From: a virus
Strand: one strand, 5' to 3'
IMG/VR virus record: IMGVR_UViG_3300017917_003029
Coordinates: 1-41,631 of that record
DNA length: 41,631 nt
Shown here: positions 17,640 through 26,215 of the stretch, piece after piece
How the letters are laid out: each line of letters starts with the position of its first letter
Numbering within the stretch: the stretch's first letter is position 1
Made by a program: the position numbers and the translations under genes
Notes under the pieces: model-generated
What the model was told of the DNA's origin: nothing
The model's input: only the letters and a program-made list of their open reading frames with translations
Database searches by the model: none

Positions 17640-18496
17640 TTATACTCTCGCGTGTCCTCGACTCATCCAACGTTCAATGAGTTTGTTACGTTGTTCTTCA
17701 GTCGTTTTGATTTCGGGCTCTTTAAATTCTTCCCATGTTTTTTGTTCTGGAAGTTTTTCTAAATCAAGATGCGGCGTTCTCGCATCTTGTAGAACCGTGT
17801 TGAATTTGCGAATGTGAATTGCCCTTAAAAGATAGTGAGATTGTTCAAGTGTGAGATCAAGAATAGTGTCAAGATCCCAGCCATACTCACTCGCTATAAG
17901 GTCAATGACTTGCGTCCATGAAAGGACTTCTTTATCCCTACGAGAACTCGTTTTAGGAGAGGAGGATTTTTTTTTTCGCTATCAAAAGATCCTTGCAAAG
18001 CCTGACTCAGTGCATGAACAAGATTTGCGCGATTGATCATAGCTTGCCCATAATCCTCATCATCAAGAATCAAGCGTTCAAGTCTTTGATATCCGTTTAA
18101 ATTATCTGTTTGGAGAACTCCGTTATGGTCTCTCCAAGGTTTCACAGGTATTTTAAAAAGATATTCTTTTGATCGTTCAGTTAAAAATAAAAATACTAAC
18201 TCACAAAGATTTTTAAAACCTTCTTCATCATAGGCTTCAAAAACTTTTGAAAAGGAATACAACCCCTTAAACTTTTCTCGAAGTTCGTCATTCGTGGCGG
18301 TATTCGCCATCTGTAAAAGCTCCTTAGAGCCTTTAGCCAAAAGACTTAAATCCATGTCATGAATCTTAAATTTATTCTCTAAGAAAAAATGAACACGATG
18401 TGTCAATGGCTTAAGCTCTAAGGTAACTCCCACGCCGTGGCAAATAAGATCTACTTGCCACGTGCGGCTATTAAAAACAAGAGTTTCAGATAACAT
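17640..18496 (-). CDS. Tail assembly chaperone, -1 frameshift product
   Basis: A 285-aa product is predicted if the ribosome slips -1 on the ten-A run at 17976-17967. The zero frame gives 176 codons before the slip; the -1 frame then stays open for about 109 codons to TAA at 17642-17640, ending two bases before the tape-measure ATG. The extension contains EVLSWTQVIDLIASEYGWDL and a basic tail, with no start codon and RBS of its own near the slip. This is the conserved G/GT-type arrangement, in which the minor fusion binds the tape measure. The slippery run and the open frame are seen directly; efficiency is unknown. Confidence 0.8.
17894..18496 (-). CDS. Tail assembly chaperone, zero-frame product
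   Basis: 200 aa, acidic helical protein between the major tail protein and the tape measure, the place of the gpG-like chaperone. It helps tail tube proteins polymerise around the tape measure and is not part of the virion. The last 24 codons lie after the slippery run and would be replaced in the frameshifted form. The start at 18496 is three bases from the stop of the major tail protein. Confidence 0.75.
   Translation of the reverse strand: MLSETLVFNSRTWQVDLICHGVGVTLELKPLTHRVHFFLENKFKIHDMDLSLLAKGSKELLQMANTATNDELREKFKGLYSFSKVFEAYDEEGFKNLCELVFLFLTERSKEYLFKIPVKPWRDHNGVLQTDNLNGYQRLERLILDDEDYGQAMINRANLVHALSQALQGSFDSEKKNPPLLKRVLVGIKKSFHGRKSLTL
17967..17976 (-). promoter_or_regulatory. Programmed -1 ribosomal frameshift site (A10 run)
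   Basis: On the minus strand the codons GAA AAA AAA AAT contain ten consecutive A residues, which permit re-pairing in the -1 frame. The -1 frame downstream is open for over 100 codons and the zero frame stops 24 codons later. Polymerase slippage in the run could give the same product, or the run could be an assembly length error, but the position matches the tail-chaperone rule. Confidence 0.75.
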
Positions 18497-18498
18497 GT

Positions 18499-19392
18499 TT
18501 AGTCAATGTAAGTCATTTCCCAAACACCGTCTCTAACGGCGTCATACGATGCGGTCATTTGAAGTTCAGACTCAGAGAATGCAAGAGCTTCAAAGTTAAT
18601 ATTAACGCCAGGTGCAGAGCATTTGTAAACACGCACAATAACGTTTCTACCTGAGCTTTGCTGAGTTCCATAAATATCAACCATGAAGTCGGTATAGACT
18701 TCAGAAGATTTTCCTAAAATCGTTGCATAAGAACCTAAATTAATACGTCGTGTTTTAAAGGTCGCGGTATCTCCAGTTGTTAAAGCAATCGTTCCAGATC
18801 CTCCAGTAAATTCAACACCCGTAGTTTCGCCATTCGCATTTAAAACAGGGGTAGCAGTTGACGCTGTAACAGTTAAAGGAGTTGGGTTGACAAGGCCTCC
18901 GTAGCCTAAAGAATCGTAATCACTTGCATACCAGCCTGAAGGGAGACCAGTTGCATAAAAATTGACTGTGGTTGCAGAGACCGCGCGAATTGTCCAGTAA
19001 CTATTACGAAGTTTACTTTCTTCTCCGGAATCAATTTGCACAGTCGCAATCCCTGTGGAGCCTACTACAGTTGTGCCATTTTTATCAATAAGTCCACCAA
19101 CATAACCAGTAGGTTCAGCTGACTGTGTGGTTACGAGAGATCCTGCAAGAGGCTCCCACATCCCGCGTTCAAACTGACTCGTATTAAACGAGATCATGTC
19201 TTCACGTTTACCAGGTTCCGATTGAATAACTCCGCGGAAAGATCCTTTTGTTTCTAACTTAATAGTGTCGATTTTAGATTCAACGGAAGCTTCTCCAGGG
19301 ATTTTAAAAATCACATAAGGGAGTTCAGTTGTCCTATTTAAAAATGCAACAGTATCGATACCGAAAACTGCACGAGGTTGAGTTAAAGCCAT
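18499..19392 (-). CDS. Major tail protein
   Basis: 297 aa, beta-rich with a Thr/Ser/Gly-rich insert around 160-210 that may be an Ig-like or surface domain. It lies between the tail terminator candidate and the tail chaperone, the normal position of the tube subunit. A strong AGAAAGGAA ribosome binding site precedes TAATTATATGG; the capsid gene uses nearly the same leader, consistent with very high expression. No enzymatic motif. Confidence 0.75.
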   Translation of the reverse strand: MALTQPRAVFGIDTVAFLNRTTELPYVIFKIPGEASVESKIDTIKLETKGSFRGVIQSEPGKREDMISFNTSQFERGMWEPLAGSLVTTQSAEPTGYVGGLIDKNGTTVVGSTGIATVQIDSGEESKLRNSYWTIRAVSATTVNFYATGLPSGWYASDYDSLGYGGLVNPTPLTVTASTATPVLNANGETTGVEFTGGSGTIALTTGDTATFKTRRINLGSYATILGKSSEVYTDFMVDIYGTQQSSGRNVIVRVYKCSAPGVNINFEALAFSESELQMTASYDAVRDGVWEMTYID

Positions 19393-19407
19393 ATAATTAG
19401 TTCCTTT

Positions 19408-19902
19408 CTAGTTGAGTGCAAGTGCGCCGTGGATAGCCACTCCTACGGCCTTGCGGTTTGCTTGTTCGTAAAATATTTGGTTAAGAGGTAATGGCATCAC
19501 GCGCCAGCGTGATACACATGTGATTTCTTGTTGTAAAAATGCTTCGTGGTAAATTTCAAGGAGTGCACGTCTGTAACGATGTGCGATTTTTTCTCGAAGT
19601 TGTGTGTCGTTTGCATTCGCTATTTGGAAAACAATGAGTGCGTAATTCGTTACAGGTATAATCGTTTGTCCAGGAAGCCCTAACACTGTGTCTGAAGAGA
19701 TATCATCTTCAGCAAAATCCATTTGAAAGTACACGGACGCATTTATCATTTGTTGATAAATGTCTGTTACAAACATTTGAGGAGGCGTAAGGACAATGCC
19801 ATCATTCTTCTCGGCATCAATCGCAAGAAGTTTGTTTGCAAGTTTGTTTTGCGCGATTGCAAACAAATCATCACAAAATCTTTCAGTGTCGTAAGCTTTC
19901 AT
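19408..19902 (-). CDS. Tail terminator / completion protein candidate
   Basis: 164 aa, mixed alpha/beta. Order (connector, gpG-like, this gene, major tail protein) is where tail terminators or Mu gp37-like proteins lie. It would cap the tail tube and join it to the head. The start overlaps the preceding gene by 4 bases. No diagnostic motif was recognised, so the call depends on position. Confidence 0.5.
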   Translation of the reverse strand: MKAYDTERFCDDLFAIAQNKLANKLLAIDAEKNDGIVLTPPQMFVTDIYQQMINASVYFQMDFAEDDISSDTVLGLPGQTIIPVTNYALIVFQIANANDTQLREKIAHRYRRALLEIYHEAFLQQEITCVSRWRVMPLPLNQIFYEQANRKAVGVAIHGALALN

Positions 19903-20552
19903 TTTACACCTGTACGAGGCCTTGGCGGTCTCTTACCTCCCTTAATTTGTAAGGCTTTGATAATTCCTTCAGTCATATACCAACTTAAAATTTCAACAGT
20001 TGCGTCAGTGCGATATTTATCCCAGAAAAGGAATGGTCGGGCTGGTAGATTACGCTTAGGTGCACCCTTTTGAAGGTAGGGCGCGTAGGGTACTTTAGTT
20101 CCAAGAACAAAAGAAGTTGGCCCCACAGACCGAACGGCACCGAGGGAATTTGCGAGAATCAACGAATTTGCAAGAGTCCCATAACGCACTAAAATAGGGA
20201 CATTCGAGAGTCGTAATTTCTTTTTCTTGCGTTCAAAATATTTTTTACTTAATGGGTGATATAACCCCGTTGTTCTTAAAGAAAACTGACCAATATTATA
20301 TTTTTGGTTCCACCGCATGACCTCTGCAAATGCAGGGCTCAAGTCTTTAACGACTAGAGAAGCTCTCTCTAGAAGATTAAAAAATCTTTTGTCATCAAGT
20401 GTTAATGAGAATCCAGGGCTACCTTTTCCAGCTCCACGTACACCCACAGTTGTACTCTTCTGATTGATTACGGGTTTTCTACTTAACCCGTAATAACTAC
20501 GACTAGGGGCATTCCCTACACCCTCTAGACTGCCATACCAAGGACCGGCCAT
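19899..20552 (-). CDS. Virion morphogenesis protein, Mu gpG-like
   Basis: 217 aa, basic. The run HPLSKKYFERKKKKLRL, ILVRYGTLANSL, VPYAPYLQKGAPKRNLPARPF follows the phage virion morphogenesis (Mu gpG / HK97 gp10-like) pattern: ...plsk.Y..rK, ..G.L..s, YA...Q.G, PaRpf. These proteins act in head-tail joining. The first 60 residues are an unusual Gly/Ser-rich extension. Placement after the DUF1320-like connector supports the call. Confidence 0.72.
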   Translation of the reverse strand: MAGPWYGSLEGVGNAPSRSYYGLSRKPVINQKSTTVGVRGAGKGSPGFSLTLDDKRFFNLLERASLVVKDLSPAFAEVMRWNQKYNIGQFSLRTTGLYHPLSKKYFERKKKKLRLSNVPILVRYGTLANSLILANSLGAVRSVGPTSFVLGTKVPYAPYLQKGAPKRNLPARPFLFWDKYRTDATVEILSWYMTEGIIKALQIKGGKRPPRPRTGVK

Positions 20553-20553
20553 A

Positions 20554-20982
20554 CTACCACGCCTCCTTTACGTCATCGTCAGAAGCCGTAACATATGCTA
20601 GTCCACCTAAGTTTTTAGTTTTTGTGTTCTCTAAAAAATCAATCCCAGCGGACAATCGATTTAAAAATTTTTCCGATTGTTCATACGCCGTATAATAACC
20701 GTTCTTTTTTTCAATGTTTGTGTCAGGTGAAACCGTAATAGGAGCAATGTTTAGAATCTTACAAATTCGATTTGCCACAAAATCGATACAGATTTTTTTC
20801 AGTTGAAGAAGACCTTCAGAACTAGTAATCGGCAATGTGTAACGCTTTGACAACTTCGTATCGATTTTGCCGCTCTCTTCTTCAATAAAGCGCGTAATCT
20901 CTGAAGAGTCTAAAGAACCTGAATTAATATTAAGTTCGTTGAACTCAGATTGAACTTCGGAAACTGTACAATACGCACTCAT
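20554..20982 (-). CDS. Head-tail connector, DUF1320 / Mu gp36-like
   Basis: 142 aa from ATG 20982, which overlaps the preceding stop as ATGA and so is preferred over the start 15 bases upstream. The opening AYCTVSEVQSEF, then ITRFIEEESGKIDTKLSKRY, is the conserved pattern of the DUF1320 connector family: a short start, a helix over the first 20 residues and IDxxL..RY. It would form the ring joining portal and tail. Confidence 0.75.
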   Translation of the reverse strand: MSAYCTVSEVQSEFNELNINSGSLDSSEITRFIEEESGKIDTKLSKRYTLPITSSEGLLQLKKICIDFVANRICKILNIAPITVSPDTNIEKKNGYYTAYEQSEKFLNRLSAGIDFLENTKTKNLGGLAYVTASDDDVKEAW

Positions 20983-21353
20983 TTGAGTTGAAACCAACCT
21001 TTCGAGGTATCAGAAGAGTGATAGATGAAACTTGCAGTTTTTAAGTGAGATAACGTGAGATCACTCTCAGACTCAGTAAAAATTCTATAATCCGCTTGGA
21101 TGCTTTGATCGTTATGTTTAATAACGATATCATCAACGCCTTCACTAATGATCACCATTTTCTCGGCATCCCCTGAACATTCCACGCCTTGTAAAGGATA
21201 TGGTGAGCCAGAGTGGTTATTAAATGTAAGGACTTTTAAACGAGTAGGAATTCCGTTTCTCACGATTACAGGTGTAATAACTCCATTCACATTTTTAATC
21301 TCAATGTTGATAACCTCTCGGACGTTCTTTGATGTACAATTCTCTAAAAGCAT
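20979..21353 (-). CDS. Fibre-like protein with shared C-terminal domain
   Basis: 124 aa from ATG 21353, just five bases after the preceding stop; an upstream in-frame TTG/ATG is less likely. The C-terminal 50 residues (DIVIKHNDQS...DLTLSHLK...SKGWFQLK) align closely with those of the 128-aa protein at 22127 (NVVLKHNDSN...DITLGYLR...IKGWVQI). This beta-rich module, ending in a W-x-Q pattern, is common at the ends of phage fibre and decoration proteins. Probably a surface protein of the head. Confidence 0.6.
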   Translation of the reverse strand: MLLENCTSKNVREVINIEIKNVNGVITPVIVRNGIPTRLKVLTFNNHSGSPYPLQGVECSGDAEKMVIISEGVDDIVIKHNDQSIQADYRIFTESESDLTLSHLKTASFIYHSSDTSKGWFQLK

Positions 21354-21357
21354 AAAA

Positions 21358-22125
21358 TTAAAAACTGAATTTTGTAGTGCCAACAATCGCAAGCCACTTA
21401 ACGGTCATGTCGGGAGGAGGTTGTGGTAGATAAATAAACAATTCCGACCCTGAAATATTGAAAGCTGGCGGGAATGCCATAAAAGGAGCTGGATTTTCTA
21501 TTGTTAAAAAAGTATCTGTCCCGATTTGAGAAATATACGAACTATTTTGAAAAAGCCCCCTAATTCCGTAAATTGCATTGTTTGAGCCGTCACCAGAAAC
21601 TCCACTTGCCCACTTTCCAATGATTAAGGCCTCAATAAATGTAGTAGTACCAGCGTCTAAAAAACCGATTGATTGAGATACAGGGTTATCACTCGTCGAT
21701 TCAAATAAAACCCGTGTATAATCCGTTTTAGCGTTAAGTCCACCTTGTTTTAAAAGATAAGTTAAAAAGGGTCGAGTGATATCATTTGTTTGATAAAGAA
21801 CCCCCGTGTAATCAGCAATCTGCGGGTTTTGTCCAAAAACAACTTGATTTAAATCCGGGTTAACGGCAAATACGAATTGATACCCATCAAGCGCATTTCC
21901 TGTAACAACTTCAAAAGCTGAAGAACCAGTATTTACATTAATCCTAACCTTACCCGTAACAGGGTCGACTGTAACTTGAGGCACTTCAACGATTTCTTTT
22001 GTTGAAGTATTTACAGTTCGAATGAGAGCGTTTGCGGTTGTAGGATTAGATGTCATTGTAACATCTCCAGTTCCGCCACCACCCCCACCTTCTCCGGGGA
22101 TTACACTTGATTGAACAACGCTCAT
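21358..22125 (-). CDS. Fibre-like structural protein, 255 aa
   Basis: N-terminal GEGGGGGGTGDVTM linker, then a beta-rich body with many Asn, Thr and Gly residues. No enzyme motif. It lies in the cassette of four fibre-like genes between the capsid and connector genes, so it is probably part of a head fibre or capsid-attached appendage. The polyglycine near residues 12-18 looks like a flexible joint. Confidence 0.55.
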   Translation of the reverse strand: MSVVQSSVIPGEGGGGGGTGDVTMTSNPTTANALIRTVNTSTKEIVEVPQVTVDPVTGKVRINVNTGSSAFEVVTGNALDGYQFVFAVNPDLNQVVFGQNPQIADYTGVLYQTNDITRPFLTYLLKQGGLNAKTDYTRVLFESTSDNPVSQSIGFLDAGTTTFIEALIIGKWASGVSGDGSNNAIYGIRGLFQNSSYISQIGTDTFLTIENPAPFMAFPPAFNISGSELFIYLPQPPPDMTVKWLAIVGTTKFSF

Positions 22126-22126
22126 A

Positions 22127-22513
22127 TTACGCTAATCCGATTTGAACCCAGCCTTTAATTGTGCCGTCGTCAACATAATCAAAAACCATTGAGCGAAGGT
22201 AACCTAAAGTAATGTCAGCTCCAGAAACCATGTATAAACGATTGCCTAAAGCACTGTTTGAATCGTTGTGTTTAAGTACGACATTGTTCACGGACATGTT
22301 TCGAACAAAAAGTTGATGCCCGTCATCCTCGCCCGTGAATCCTGTCAAATTAACCGACCCTCCGCTCGTGTTGTAAAATCGAAGTCTTGAATTTTTATCT
22401 ATATCTAAATCATTTGTATTGCCCGCCAATTCTACGATTTGAGGCACAATAGTAAATCCTCTCCCAACGTACTCGGGATGATCTTCGTTAAAAATAATTC
22501 CAGATTCAGGCAT
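22127..22513 (-). CDS. Fibre-like protein, 128 aa, paralogous C-terminal domain
   Basis: Beta-rich protein; residues about 77-127 share the KHND...TL..L(K/R)...KGW.Q pattern with the protein at 20979. The N-terminal part is different, so the two genes share only a module. It is likely a trimeric fibre head domain or capsid decoration. Two bases separate its stop from the next start. Confidence 0.55.
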   Translation of the reverse strand: MPESGIIFNEDHPEYVGRGFTIVPQIVELAGNTNDLDIDKNSRLRFYNTSGGSVNLTGFTGEDDGHQLFVRNMSVNNVVLKHNDSNSALGNRLYMVSGADITLGYLRSMVFDYVDDGTIKGWVQIGLA

Positions 22514-22514
22514 A

Positions 22515-23237
22515 TCAGTTCATTATTTTTAATGTTACTTCATCAATGACGATCACAGTTGTAAGTCCTGCCCGCCCGTTAAATTGAAGAAAGATTTGAT
22601 TACTTAGATTATCTGGGTTTAAAAGGACAACGGGAGAGCTCGTAAGCTTACTAATCGTCCACAGCGTTGTTGTCGCTCCTCTTGCTGTAAGTTCTGCTGC
22701 CCCATTTCTAAAAAAAGACCGCTCAATCTCTGAAGAATAGTAGTCGCCCGCCGTAATGCTTCCGTTGTAAGCTGTAAAGCGTACATAAACTTGGGCAAGT
22801 CGTGACGCGGGGATTGTAATCGACCGCCATGCTCCTCCGGTCGCGGCATTTACAAGCACAAGAGGAGTTAAATTATAATAACGATAAAAAGATACTCTCG
22901 AATTACTCCATGTTTTATCGACCTTGTTACTCACATCCGGTATTGATGCAGACAATGAATTAATTTGAGTCTGTAATCCGGCATCTTGCGTATCTACGTA
23001 GGTCTTATCCGCTTTTAAAGCAACTGAAGAAGTAGAAGCTTTACTATCTAACTGAGCTTGAAGATTGCCAGTAGACCCAGACAAATGCTCTAGATTTGTT
23101 TTCGCAATTGAAGAAACTTTTACTTTTTTTTGACCGTCTCCTAAAGTAACAAAGTCGGAGTCCAACGCGTTATCTGCTAACACAGAATTAACGTGACCTC
23201 CCCCATTATTTAAAGTACTTCGGTTTGTAACACTCAT
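22515..23237 (-). CDS. Coiled-coil fibre protein, 240 aa
   Basis: The N-terminus ends in LADNALDSDFVTLGDGQKKV, a pattern often seen at the attachment end of phage fibres, followed by a coiled coil at about 48-110 with heptads (LQAQLDSKASTSSVALKADK), then a beta-rich C-terminal head of about 120 residues. This is the layout of a trimeric fibre with a stalk. Because it lies next to the capsid gene and far from the tail fibre, it may be a head fibre. Confidence 0.6.
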   Translation of the reverse strand: MSVTNRSTLNNGGGHVNSVLADNALDSDFVTLGDGQKKVKVSSIAKTNLEHLSGSTGNLQAQLDSKASTSSVALKADKTYVDTQDAGLQTQINSLSASIPDVSNKVDKTWSNSRVSFYRYYNLTPLVLVNAATGGAWRSITIPASRLAQVYVRFTAYNGSITAGDYYSSEIERSFFRNGAAELTARGATTTLWTISKLTSSPVVLLNPDNLSNQIFLQFNGRAGLTTVIVIDEVTLKIMN

Positions 23238-23507
23238 TTAAGGTACAACTAAAAAGCGTTCTTGGACTATCGGAGAACCACTTGCAGATTCAAAAAGAAC
23301 CCATTTAACAGAACCAGGCAAACGATGCGCATCTTCTGCAAGAGGCGAGGAAGAATCTAAAATCATTCCGGAAGAACTTGTAGGTTTTGTGTCAGAATTT
23401 GAAACATACAAATTGACAGTTCCACCTTTCACAGTGAACGTCGGTTCGCCTTCAAACTCTTGACCGCCTAGTTTAGTTTCGTAAACAACATTTAACTGTA
23501 CTTGCAT
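23238..23507 (-). CDS. Small beta-rich structural protein, 89 aa
   Basis: Not recognised. Predicted beta-sandwich with Ser/Thr-rich turns, no charged clusters, and its stop is one base before the next start. Its start shares a base with the preceding stop (TAATG). It probably is a minor head or head-fibre base protein by position. Confidence 0.5.
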   Translation of the reverse strand: MQVQLNVVYETKLGGQEFEGEPTFTVKGGTVNLYVSNSDTKPTSSSGMILDSSSPLAEDAHRLPGSVKWVLFESASGSPIVQERFLVVP

Positions 23508-23713
23508 TACTCGTTCGCCTTTCGACTCTTTTTAGGCTTCTCTTCAACCTCAACAGGCAAGGCGTCAAACCAATGTTGACACCCTGCCGTCTTCAATTGA
23601 GCCAATTCCTCACCATTTAAATCATACTCTTTAGGTAGCATTTCAATGTCATACCTGCCGAGGCGCATAACGCCTCGGGGATGTGGTTGTTTAATCTTGA
23701 TGAGAAATTTCAT
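23507..23713 (-). CDS. Small head protein, HI1506/Mu gp35-like
   Basis: 68 aa. The pattern FLIKIKQPHPRGVMRLGRY...PKEYDLNGEELAQLKT and a basic C-terminal tail resembles the small protein encoded just after the major capsid protein in Mu-type heads (gp35/HI1506 fold). The exact role is not known; probably capsid or connector accessory. It follows the capsid gene by five bases. Confidence 0.5.
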   Translation of the reverse strand: MKFLIKIKQPHPRGVMRLGRYDIEMLPKEYDLNGEELAQLKTAGCQHWFDALPVEVEEKPKKSRKANE

Positions 23714-23718
23714 AGAGA

Positions 23719-24636
23719 TTAGTTAGTTGTTTTGACGCATTGTTGCCAGCGGCCATAAGCAAAGTTCATACGATAATCAATACCGTAGAGAGCTTTTTTA
23801 TGATTAAACACCTGTTCACTGTCTGGTTTGTCAAGAGAGACAAATTTAGGAGATTGACGAGTTTGTTTAATGAATGGTTTGAAAATTCCAGAAGCATCTA
23901 CCAAGTACCAGTCATTCGTATCTGTAAGTCCTGGCATCGATATAATGTTGAATTTACCTGCAAGAATGTTTGAAGTATTTGAAATCAAATTGACTTGTTG
24001 TAATTGTTCAAACCTATATTGAAGTAAAGGATGACAAATAACATAAAGGTCAGTAGGAGGCGCATCATTAAGAGGAGTTCCTTTGTCACCTTTATAAGTT
24101 GCCATCGTTTGACGCGCTGCCACGAAATCAGCTTCAATGGCTGCGAGTGAGGTTCCAGTACCAGAAAGCAAATTGCTTTGATTGCCTGAAAGTCCGATGT
24201 TGTGTGTGGCATAAAAGAATGGATTACCGTCTTCATAATTGACTGCAGTTGTACCATTCACAAGCAAGTTGACGGTTTGGGTCAAGTCATTGACTTCAAT
24301 CGCGCGCATCATCTGCTTGAGTTTCATTTCAATCATGCCATAAGTGTCATCCTCATAGGTGTTGACATCGACTTCAAGAGTGAGTTCCCAGTCTTTATTG
24401 TAAACTGTGAAGTTAAAATCTCTGAAGCTGTTATGAACCCGAGAGCCTTTCCACTCACGCATTTGAGGCATTTGACCCCAAACACCATAGTCAACTCGAT
24501 CGGAGTCAGAGGTGATCAAAGAGTAGATCGGAGTAAGTTGTTTATTTAAATTTGAATAAGACTCTACCCATTTTGCAAATGTGGTATTGAGTCCTTTACG
24601 TAATACAACGGCATTGTCGCCAGAATATAAACCCAT
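23719..24636 (-). CDS. Major capsid protein, Mu gpT-like
   Basis: 305 aa. Signature stretches VWGQMPQMREWKGSR, NKDWELTLEVDVNTYEDD and the later FFYATHNIG follow the Mu gpT major head subunit pattern (REW.G.R, N..E.T..V...EDD). It forms the icosahedral shell. The leader AGAAAGGAA plus TAATTATATGG is nearly identical to that of the major tail protein. Upstream lie decoration and protease-scaffold genes, completing a Mu-type head module in an otherwise non-Mu siphovirus. Confidence 0.88.
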   Translation of the reverse strand: MGLYSGDNAVVLRKGLNTTFAKWVESYSNLNKQLTPIYSLITSDSDRVDYGVWGQMPQMREWKGSRVHNSFRDFNFTVYNKDWELTLEVDVNTYEDDTYGMIEMKLKQMMRAIEVNDLTQTVNLLVNGTTAVNYEDGNPFFYATHNIGLSGNQSNLLSGTGTSLAAIEADFVAARQTMATYKGDKGTPLNDAPPTDLYVICHPLLQYRFEQLQQVNLISNTSNILAGKFNIISMPGLTDTNDWYLVDASGIFKPFIKQTRQSPKFVSLDKPDSEQVFNHKKALYGIDYRMNFAYGRWQQCVKTTN

Positions 24637-24664
24637 ATAATTAATTTCCTTTCTTTAAAACAGG

Positions 24665-25090
24665 TTAGTTTGCACAAGCTACTGCAATGTCCACCCAAGC
24701 GAGATTTGCGGACACAAAAGGCCCTACAATACGCCCAACGAATTGCTCATTAGTTCCTTGTGTAGTGGATACATCGGCATCGGTCGATGCATAGACTTTG
24801 TCACCAAGATTTGCTTTGGTGAGAGTTTGTGCAAAACTCATTTGAAAAACTCCACGTGTGTAGAATTGAACTTCTACAGCACCTGCTGCACCTGCTGAGT
24901 TGTCTTTATACTCAGTTGCAACGCCGGCAAACACTGCACCTGATTCAGCTGCACAGGGTGCAACGTCTCCAGCAGCCGTGTATTTTAAAAGAGCCATGCG
25001 GTAAATGATGTCACTTGCTACCACTCCTCCAGACAAAATTTGACCGGAGTCTCTGTGAAGCATTTCGGAATTAGCTGATAAAGCTGCCAT
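24665..25090 (-). CDS. Head decoration / stabilisation protein
   Basis: 141 aa, Ala/Gly/Val-rich and beta-rich, with no charged motifs. DUF2190-like proteins of this size and composition lie between protease-scaffold and capsid genes and act as capsid cement. AAGGAG precedes the ATG at ideal spacing. The call is from position and composition. Confidence 0.6.
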   Translation of the reverse strand: MAALSANSEMLHRDSGQILSGGVVASDIIYRMALLKYTAAGDVAPCAAESGAVFAGVATEYKDNSAGAAGAVEVQFYTRGVFQMSFAQTLTKANLGDKVYASTDADVSTTQGTNEQFVGRIVGPFVSANLAWVDIAVACAN

Positions 25091-25106
25091 AAATTTTTCT
25101 CCTTAA

Positions 25107-26210
25107 TTAGAAATTATGTTTTTGTTTGAAGGCGCGGTATTCTTCAAGGGTTTGTCCTGCTTTGGCCGCGGCCTTTTTGTCGTTTTCATCAAGTTGACTT
25201 GAAGCTTGTTCAAGGCGATTAGTTGAAATTCCACGTTGTGTCATGTTGAGCTCTGAAACAGCTGCTTGTGCAAATGCAAACATGTCATTCTTTAAAAACG
25301 CATCACGTTGTGCTTCTACTGCCTTTCCAGCTGCTAAAAGTTCAGCAAACTGAGAAGCGCGTTGAGCTTGTTGTAATTGAGATTGAGCTTCTGCTAATTG
25401 TTTCTGAAGTGATTCAACTGAAGCAGTTTCAGGCATTTGAGATTCCCCGCTCGCGGGAATGCGATGAGGAGGTTGTTGTGGAGTAACAGTCATATTTTGC
25501 TGTGGCTGCATATGAGGTTGTGCAGGCGGTTGCGTATTTTGTGGTTCTTGCATAGGATTTTGATTAGGTTGTGGTTGTTGTGTTTTTGCAGGATCGGTCA
25601 TTACGCCGCCTGCTGTCTCAACAACTTTTAATTTTTCTTCTTCAGGTGCGCTCGCTAACCACCCTAAAACATCTTGAAGAGTGAGCGTTGTAGCCGCCGC
25701 GCTTTCATAATTGGGCATCTTACTTTCCTTTGTTTTTTTATTTGCCGTTAAAACTTGTAATCCTTTAATTGCAGGATCATTCACTAAACCGATCCCACCT
25801 AACACAAAGCCCACAGGTTCATCTTGGCCATCTTCCATGTAATTTGAGTACCATTCAGCACTTGCATACCGATACTTCTTCTTGCGAATTGCTTGCACGG
25901 CATCTTCAGTCCAAGACACCTTTGCCATCAAATCCTCACCACCATTAGCGACAAAAATATCAGTCACCCAACCGGCCGCTTCTCCCTCGCGATTGTGGTT
26001 ATAATTTACAAATAAGATAGGGTTCTTATTATCGTCAAACAGGCCATACGCGCCGGCTTTAAAGTTATCGACCATTTCTTGAAATCGATCTGCCGTCCAC
26101 TTAAACCTCTTACCATCATGTTCACCCAACTTCGCAAGGTGAATAGTCGATTCAACCGCATCCTTGTTTAAAGGAAGAGATGAGGCCGTAAAGAATCGCG
26201 TTTGTTCCAT
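25107..26210 (-). CDS. Prohead protease fused to scaffold, Mu gpI-like
   Basis: 367 aa from ATG 26210; a longer frame starts at 26249 but its first 39 bases form a conserved hairpin. Residues about 25-165 match the Mu I-type prohead protease (GKRFKWTADRFQEMVDNF, FVNYNHNREGEAAGW, YRYASAEWY). After a Pro/Gln-rich linker (QPQPNQNPMQEPQNTQPP) the helical C-terminus has Gln-rich heptads (LQKQLAEAQSQLQQ) like a scaffold, with the catalytic residues presumably in the first part. It cleaves scaffold and itself during maturation. The linker is unusually Pro/Gln-rich. Confidence 0.82.
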   Translation of the reverse strand: MEQTRFFTASSLPLNKDAVESTIHLAKLGEHDGKRFKWTADRFQEMVDNFKAGAYGLFDDNKNPILFVNYNHNREGEAAGWVTDIFVANGGEDLMAKVSWTEDAVQAIRKKKYRYASAEWYSNYMEDGQDEPVGFVLGGIGLVNDPAIKGLQVLTANKKTKESKMPNYESAAATTLTLQDVLGWLASAPEEEKLKVVETAGGVMTDPAKTQQPQPNQNPMQEPQNTQPPAQPHMQPQQNMTVTPQQPPHRIPASGESQMPETASVESLQKQLAEAQSQLQQAQRASQFAELLAAGKAVEAQRDAFLKNDMFAFAQAAVSELNMTQRGISTNRLEQASSQLDENDKKAAAKAGQTLEEYRAFKQKHNF

Positions 26211-26215
26211 TAATT

